A stretch of 64,000 bases of DNA from Stromatinia cepivora (Eukaryota; Ascomycota; Leotiomycetes; Helotiales; Sclerotiniaceae): the NCBI GenBank assembly GCA_014898415.1, contig RCTD01000005.1, positions 1,860,001 to 1,924,000 of the forward strand, read 5' to 3'. The notes under the pieces were generated by a model. It was not told where the DNA came from. It worked only from the letters and a program-made list of their open reading frames with translations, and ran no database searches. Made by a program: the position numbers and the translations under genes. This document shows positions 58,943 through 64,000 of the stretch, one piece after another; the stretch's first letter is position 1; every line of letters begins with the position of its first letter.

Positions 58943-60697
58943 ATGAATCAGTCGGAGCAGAATCAGTTGGCCAGTAATGGAACAAGAGAGGAAGCAGATG
59001 TATCCGATGAAGTCATGAATGAGGGGACTATTGAAGAAAATACTAGTGGACATACAGTTCAGGATAACCGCCTTCAACGTGATCTCCAGTCGCAAACATC
59101 GGAGAAACAAATTCTAAAGGAGACGATTGATCCTGTTGACGAGAAAAAGATTCCTGAACAGCAAGATGTTCCATATACATCTTTCTCTACATGGGAGAAG
59201 AGATTCCTCGTCTTGATCGCTACATTCGCTTGTTTCTTTTCTCCTTTTACCACTCAAATATATTTTCCCGCTATCAACACTATCGCTAAAGATCTGCATG
59301 TTACCAGCAGCCAAGTAAATTTAACTGTCACAACATACATGGTAAGGCTCGCTACCTTTCTTCAAAGCCATTCTCACATGCAATTCCAGATCCTCCAAGC
59401 TATAGCTCCTGCCTTCATTGGTGGTTTCTCCGATTCAGCAGGTCGTCGGCCCGCATATATTATCTGCTTCACAATATACATCATCTCCAATATAGCTCTC
59501 GCCCTCCAAAATAACTACGTGGCTCTCCTCATCTTACGTATGGTACAATCGGCGGGAGGTTCCGGTACTGTCGCCTTAGCAAACGCCGTTGTGGCAGATA
59601 TTGCAACATCTGCTGAAAGGGGTATTTACGTTGGCTATGCATCCATGATGGCTGGTTTTGCACCCGCAGTTGGACCAATCCTTGGTGGAATCATTTCACA
59701 ATACACCAGTTGGAAGTGGATTTTCGGATTCCTAGCTATCTTCTCCACGGCATTTTTTATTCCTCTTCTACTTTTCATGCCTGAAACTTGCAGGAAGATA
59801 GTAGGCGACGGATCGATCCCACCCCCAAAATGGAGTCGTTGCCTGACAAATATCCTCGACGAACACAAACTTCTCAACCAAGGTATTACTCCAGACTACG
59901 CAAAACGAGACGAGCTAGCTGCAGCACGGAAACTACGTTTCCCGAATCCGTTAGCAACTTTACGAATAGTATATGAAAAAGAAGCAGCACTCCTACTCTT
60001 CTATGCCGGAATAGTCTACGCAGGCTTCTACGCTATCATCTCTGGAATGCCCTCTCAATTACACGATATATACGGCTACGACGATTTAAAAGTCGGCCTT
60101 ATGTATCTTCCCATTAGTGGCGGTTGTCTAGTTGCCGCTTTCACACAGGGAAAGATTATTGATTGGTCTTATTTCCGCGAAGCTCGTCGTTTGGGAATCA
60201 CGGTTATGAAATCTCGACAACAAGATCTTTCTCATTTTCCCATCGAAAAGGCGCGATTGCAAGTAGGGTTTCCGATGATTATTTTGGCAAGCTTGAGTAC
60301 TATTACTTATGGATGGCTCATGCACTTCAGGGTTAATATTGCGGGGCCCTGTGTAATTTTGGTGGTTTTGGGGTATACGTTGATAGCGAGTACGCAGGCG
60401 GTCAGTATATTGATTGTGGATGTTAATGCTGGGGCTGCAGGAACAGCAACGGCGGGATTTAATCTGGTAAGGTGTTTGCTGGGAGCAGGAAGTACGGCAC
60501 TGATTGTGCCAATGGTGAATAGAATGGGGCTGGGCTGGGCATATACCTTTATTGCGCTGCTGTATGTGGTTTTGAGTCCGATGTTGTTTGCTGTGATGAA
60601 ATGGGGGCCAGGATGGAGGAGGGAGAAAGTGGAAAGGGAAAGGGTTGAGGAAGACAGGAAAAAGGAAAACGATGGAGGGAACAAGGCTGAAAAGTAA
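58943..60697 (+). CDS. MFS transporter, DHA1 drug/polyamine:H+ antiporter type
   Basis: Proton antiporter exporting drugs, polyamines or organic acids, resembling yeast Qdr/Dtr proteins. Two exons (58943-59341, 59390-60697; 48-bp intron GTAAGG...TTCCAG) give 568 residues. The ATG at 58943 was chosen over an upstream open stretch because that stretch has only a TTG. A hydrophilic N-terminus of about 90 residues precedes helix 1 (KRFLVLIATFACFFSPFTTQIYFPA). Hallmarks are TIAKDLHVTSSQVNLTVTTYM, motif A GGFSDSAGRRPAY, VVADIATSAERG and motif C GFAPAVGPILGGIISQYTSWKWIFGFL. The central loop is about 75 residues. The last helices keep AGAAGTATAGFNLVRCLLGAG as in the family. Substrate unknown. Confidence 0.9.
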   Translation: MNQSEQNQLASNGTREEADVSDEVMNEGTIEENTSGHTVQDNRLQRDLQSQTSEKQILKETIDPVDEKKIPEQQDVPYTSFSTWEKRFLVLIATFACFFSPFTTQIYFPAINTIAKDLHVTSSQVNLTVTTYMVRLATFLQSHSHMQFQILQAIAPAFIGGFSDSAGRRPAYIICFTIYIISNIALALQNNYVALLILRMVQSAGGSGTVALANAVVADIATSAERGIYVGYASMMAGFAPAVGPILGGIISQYTSWKWIFGFLAIFSTAFFIPLLLFMPETCRKIVGDGSIPPPKWSRCLTNILDEHKLLNQGITPDYAKRDELAAARKLRFPNPLATLRIVYEKEAALLLFYAGIVYAGFYAIISGMPSQLHDIYGYDDLKVGLMYLPISGGCLVAAFTQGKIIDWSYFREARRLGITVMKSRQQDLSHFPIEKARLQVGFPMIILASLSTITYGWLMHFRVNIAGPCVILVVLGYTLIASTQAVSILIVDVNAGAAGTATAGFNLVRCLLGAGSTALIVPMVNRMGLGWAYTFIALLYVVLSPMLFAVMKWGPGWRREKVERERVEEDRKKENDGGNKAEK

Positions 60698-63054
60698 ATT
60701 GGCAGTGTGAGAATTGAGGCCAGATGTTGTTTCCATGGAGTTTGAGTGACTTCAATACTTTGATGGAGCCCAAGCTAGAAAATACCCAGATTTAGATTAT
60801 TGTTTTTCATTTCTCGACGATGAAGAATGCGTTAATACCGATGATATTCGGGCAGTATTTATACACGGGTTGTCCTGTCTTTCCTTCATACCACTGGAGT
60901 CACACGCCGTTACTAAAAGTTGCACCGATTCCCCTCAAACAGTCTGTTCAACGTCGGCATAAAAAGCTTATTGTCAACCTCTCAATGAATCCAGCGGATT
61001 CAGTTTCGCAAAAGCAGATTATACGTATGAAAGTCCTTATAAACCTCTACTATGGCTTGTGAGCATGCTGTATCATCAGCATACAGTCCCCCAAACATAC
61101 CGCCCTACCCAATCGTGGTGTAGGGTTAGTTTTGAATGGCGTTAGTTTTGAATGGCCTTTGGAAACTCTCCAATGGCTTCTTATTGCAACCTCCGCTAGT
61201 CTTAAAGTACAGAAGCTTTTTGTGTGCGATTCACCAAAGAACGAGATACATAATCATGTACACTATACAAAGTCAAATTCAATCAAATAGCCTGGAACTT
61301 GGGAACAATAATCCATTCTCAAATCAGCACAAACACGATGACTTTAAGAAATGATGGGATCGGGTAACACTCCCACTGCACCGCGCTGCACAGTCTGCAC
61401 CTCAAGGAGTTTTGGCTATGACTTCATGGCGCACACTAGATCATATGAGTAAGATGCGCCATCACGTGTATACGTGTATTCAATGTTCTTGTGAAAAGAT
61501 TTCACGTAGAACTGACTGTAAGGCTACCCCACATAAATAAAATGCTAGTTCTCCCGATACCAGAAGTTCCAGAATGTATTAGAGCAAAACCTTATATAAT
61601 CAGATCCATTCTTCTACCCACTCTTTATCGGTAATAAGCATAGGCTTTTCGTGGTGATTTGCTTTGTGGCAACGCGTACATTTTAAATATAAGCGGCATT
61701 TTACGCGAATATTGACTTCGGAAGTTCGGATCCTCAGACACAATAGTTCCTCAAACACCTGCTGAATATAGTCTACGGAGTGACCGGTAGCAGATCGGCG
61801 GCGTGGAAATTGCCACTTTCGACATGCTGCAGTATTGGGGTGAGGTACTTGATAGGCTCGACGAAATGGGAGCAATACAATCTAGGTACTCGTACGGCTA
61901 GAAAGTAGGCAACTCCGAAGCTAGGGGCACGTACCTCAAGATGATAAACTACAAGAGGAATAACCTGGTTTCTCTAGCGCCGGAGTTGCATACTTTCTGG
62001 CAGCACGAGTATCTGCTCGTGAAACAACGTTATATAAAGTCAGAGTGATGAGGTCTTTGGTGGGTAAGTCGGTCCGGCGCAGGGGCGTTGGCGGTCCGGG
62101 ATATCGGTTTGATATTGAAGAAAATATAGGTAGTGCAAAGATCTTCGTACACTATTAGATAACAAAATCTCCCTAGTTTTGCAGGGTAGTCATCGATATA
62201 ACACAGTCCGGGTATTTGGAACCATCGACCCACAGGTCTCCACTATCGTGCACATTGGACCCATTTGGCCTGGACCCTCACGATCGCTCAAGATGCAGCG
62301 GCATAGTGACAGTGCTTTACTGGGGTCTTCAACAAACCCGGGGTGATTTCCAAGTGGATAAAAAGAATTAGTGCTACCGATGATGCTAAATGAACGAGGT
62401 TATAGATTGACACTGCTAAAGTCAGACATCTATGTTTACTAGCACTCGATTTCATTCGGATCGGTCCGGCGGGGATGGGGCTTATCCAAAGACTCGGGCT
62501 GCAAGCTAATTTGAAAGGGGCCTGGAGTACAGTCAGCTTAATATATGTCAGCTTCACTTCAGGGAACAAGCGCTTGCCATTCCTGTCACACACACATATT
62601 GACTTTTTCGACAGCAGATTGGTCACCCTGCCGTTGGGCGTGAAGTCTAGCCGATTGCCGTCTTATGGTATCTTTTTTAACATTGTTTAAGGGTCGCGGA
62701 AGCGGGAAAGTGGGTATAATGTTAAAAGTGTAGTTAATGATAAGGAGGAAAATCAAAAGGAAGTAGTAGAGCTTTCTTTTTCCCCTTCATCACATGGTCC
62801 GTGCTCTCGACTAATTACTCTAATAATATTAGTTTTAGAAATGACGTAGAAGTTATGTAATATTGAACGTCCGATGAGCGAGTGTGGTAGCTTTTTAGGT
62901 TCATGCGTACTATTGCCAGTCAGAATGGTTCTTAGAGAACCAGTCATCTCTATTCATTGGAATAAATACATAAAAGAGCTGAAACATCATTGTGGTCCCC
63001 AAATGCGATTGTCCAGTGGGGATGTATTCTTTCCCCAAGCATTACCAACCGCAA
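60698..63054. other. 2.4-kb interval with small uncertain frames
   Basis: Mostly non-coding. It contains a duplicated GGCGTTAGTTTTGAATGGC-type segment (61124-61156), the uncertain zinc-ribbon-like frame listed separately, and a GC-richer patch (61960-62560) without a convincing gene. A 112-codon minus-strand frame at 62288-62626 has an in-frame ATG but no motif. Confidence 0.4.
61600..61875 (-). CDS. hypothetical 3' exon or remnant with CxxC motif
   Basis: An open frame of 91 codons with ordinary codon use ends at a TGA (61600-61602). It reads FPRRRSATGHSVDYIQQVFE, then VKCRLYLKCTRCHKANHHEK, whose Cys/His spacing suggests half of a zinc-binding site, and ends KEWVEEWI. It has no ATG at its head (starts TTG), so it would have to be a terminal exon or a truncated copy. 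The family is not recognised. Confidence 0.25.
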   Translation of the reverse strand: MLPFRRAYQVPHPNTAACRKWQFPRRRSATGHSVDYIQQVFEELLCLRIRTSEVNIRVKCRLYLKCTRCHKANHHEKPMLITDKEWVEEWI

Positions 63055-64000
63055 TTATTGAGGAAGCACATCTTTTCCCTCCACTCTAAATGGTCTGCCG
63101 CCTCTACTTCTCGCATTATCCTTACCAGCTCTGATCGCGACTGCTTTGTGAGCCTCCCATTCTCTGGCATTCATTTCATTATCAGTTTCTTCCCCTTCAA
63201 TGATCTTTGGTACTAGTGAGGAAGGGTAGCCCGGAGGGGCAAGTCGCTTCATTGGAGCATCACCGGAGGGTCGAACAAGATAAGCCAAACTGTAACGAGT
63301 CGTGGCACCTTGATCACCAGGAGCGTAAGTGACTCTGTGCATGTTGGAACGGATAATTCCTGCCGACCATTCTACCATGGCATCGCCAAGATTGACAATG
63401 CAGGTGTTGGGCTGGGGTTTTATGTAGTTCCAAGAAGATTCAATGGATGGGTCTAAAATAGAAGTAATCAGCTAATTCATTCTTCTAGTTATTGACTAGA
63501 AATACGTACCAGCATCTGGTGTGAGAAGTTGTAGGCCCCCAGTTATGTTGAAGAGCAGGGTAAGAGAACCAATGTCTGTATGACCAAGGAGAGAAGTGCG
63601 GCGATCGTTGATTGGCTAATTGATGTTTAGCTTGTAATCGAGAGACTGAAAAAATCTGGGTGAGCGACAATTGCAAAGACACAAATTCAAGGTGATAATG
63701 AGTGTTGTTCGCAATGATCAGAATTAATGGAGTTCAACTCACTTGTGGCTCATACTTTAGCATTCTTAAAGCCGTTCCACTTGGGTCTGTCATCGGTTGG
63801 AGCTTTTTCAATGCTCCTTTTTCCAACCGTAGCTGTCTTTCCAAGTGTCCACAGATGATATCCACTATCCCATTAGCCTGTTGCATATAGCTCTTTATCT
63901 GTGGGCGAGCGTTTTCGATGCATGGTGGGTTGGAACGTGGTGCAGAGACACCTGTCATGTCGTCTCGGCCGACATTGTAGAACTCAACTCGATCCGGGAG
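63055..64000 (-). CDS. isopenicillin-N-synthase-like 2OG-Fe(II) oxygenase (C-terminal part)
   Basis: Fe(II)/2-oxoglutarate oxygenase of the IPNS/gibberellin-oxidase type; the 5' part lies beyond the right edge. Exons read leftward: 63743-64000 (partial), 63510-63615 and 63055-63452. The metal triad is visible: H and D in LLGHTDIGSLTLLF and the distal H in IIRSNMHRVTYAP. The 2-oxoglutarate-binding Arg lies in TTRYSLAYLVRPS (RxS). GGLQLLTPDADP and TCIVNLGDAMVEW are typical of the jelly-roll core. The C-terminus (GYPSSLVPKIIEGEE, REWEAHKAVAIR) matches fungal members whose substrates, often secondary metabolites, vary widely. No other biosynthetic gene is in view, so a cluster cannot be judged. 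Confidence 0.88.

Noticed and set aside
1..64000. CRISPR arrays, bacterial operons, telomeric repeats
   Set aside because: No regularly spaced repeats, no TTAGGG arrays; all recognised genes are fungal with spliceosomal introns.

Overview
This is eukaryotic DNA from a filamentous ascomycete. The genes are small and compact, with introns of about 48-120 bp that start GTAAGT/GTATGT-like and carry CTAAC/CTGAC-type branch sites. The genes are separated by AT-rich intergenic DNA. The repeats carry transition-only mutations, as left by repeat-induced point mutation (RIP). Gene content (2EXR-type protein, Alt a 1/Hrip-like small secreted protein, patatin-NB-ARC-TPR receptor, septation-network Cdc14) and sequence style suggest a Leotiomycete close to Botrytis/Sclerotinia. 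That placement is inference. I see no CRISPR array, tRNA, rRNA or telomere.

Layout. 1-290: start of a minus-strand gene running off the left edge. 0.3-8.3 kb: a long gene-poor stretch with minisatellites. 8.3-10.8 kb: a seven-exon MFS sugar/inositol-type transporter with a 13-nt microexon. 10.8-17.7 kb: gene-poor, AT-rich DNA holding a 673-bp terminal-inverted-repeat element and a RIP-degraded Tc1/mariner element. 17.7-28.8 kb: an MNN1-type alpha-mannosyltransferase, a BRCT-domain nuclear protein, a 2EXR protein, a small gene whose UAG stop lies in a readthrough-type context, and a POT peptide transporter. 29.9-33 kb: decayed or unrecognised coding fragments. 33.3-35.1 kb: a 615-residue protein that looks like an Fe(II)/2-oxoglutarate dioxygenase. 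36.3-36.9 kb: a TXNDC17-like thioredoxin. 37.5-41.0 kb: a patatin-NB-ARC-TPR NLR broken by several lesions. 42.5-45.8 kb: a divergent pair, geranylgeranyl diphosphate synthase and Cdc14. 47.3-48.7 kb: a cysteine-rich membrane protein. 49.2-50.9 kb: a Gag-only LTR element with complete target duplications. 52.3-52.9 kb: the small secreted protein. 52.9-57.5 kb: gene-poor, ending in a 148-bp palindrome. 57.6-60.7 kb: a SAM methyltransferase and a DHA-type MFS drug/polyamine transporter. 63.1-64 kb: the 3' part of an isopenicillin-N-synthase-like oxygenase leaving the right edge.

The genes do not form one pathway. Housekeeping genes (prenyl synthase, Cdc14, thioredoxin, methyltransferase, transporters) alternate with accessory DNA (NLR, secreted protein, oxygenases, relic transposons). 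The observations I rate highest are the candidate UAG readthrough gene at 25.5-26.2 kb, the unassigned dioxygenase-like protein at 33.3 kb, the freshly broken NLR with its exact 16-bp tandem duplication, and the small LTR element whose two LTRs differ only by transitions. Exon structures were worked out by eye. For every complete multi-exon gene the exon lengths add up to a whole number of codons.
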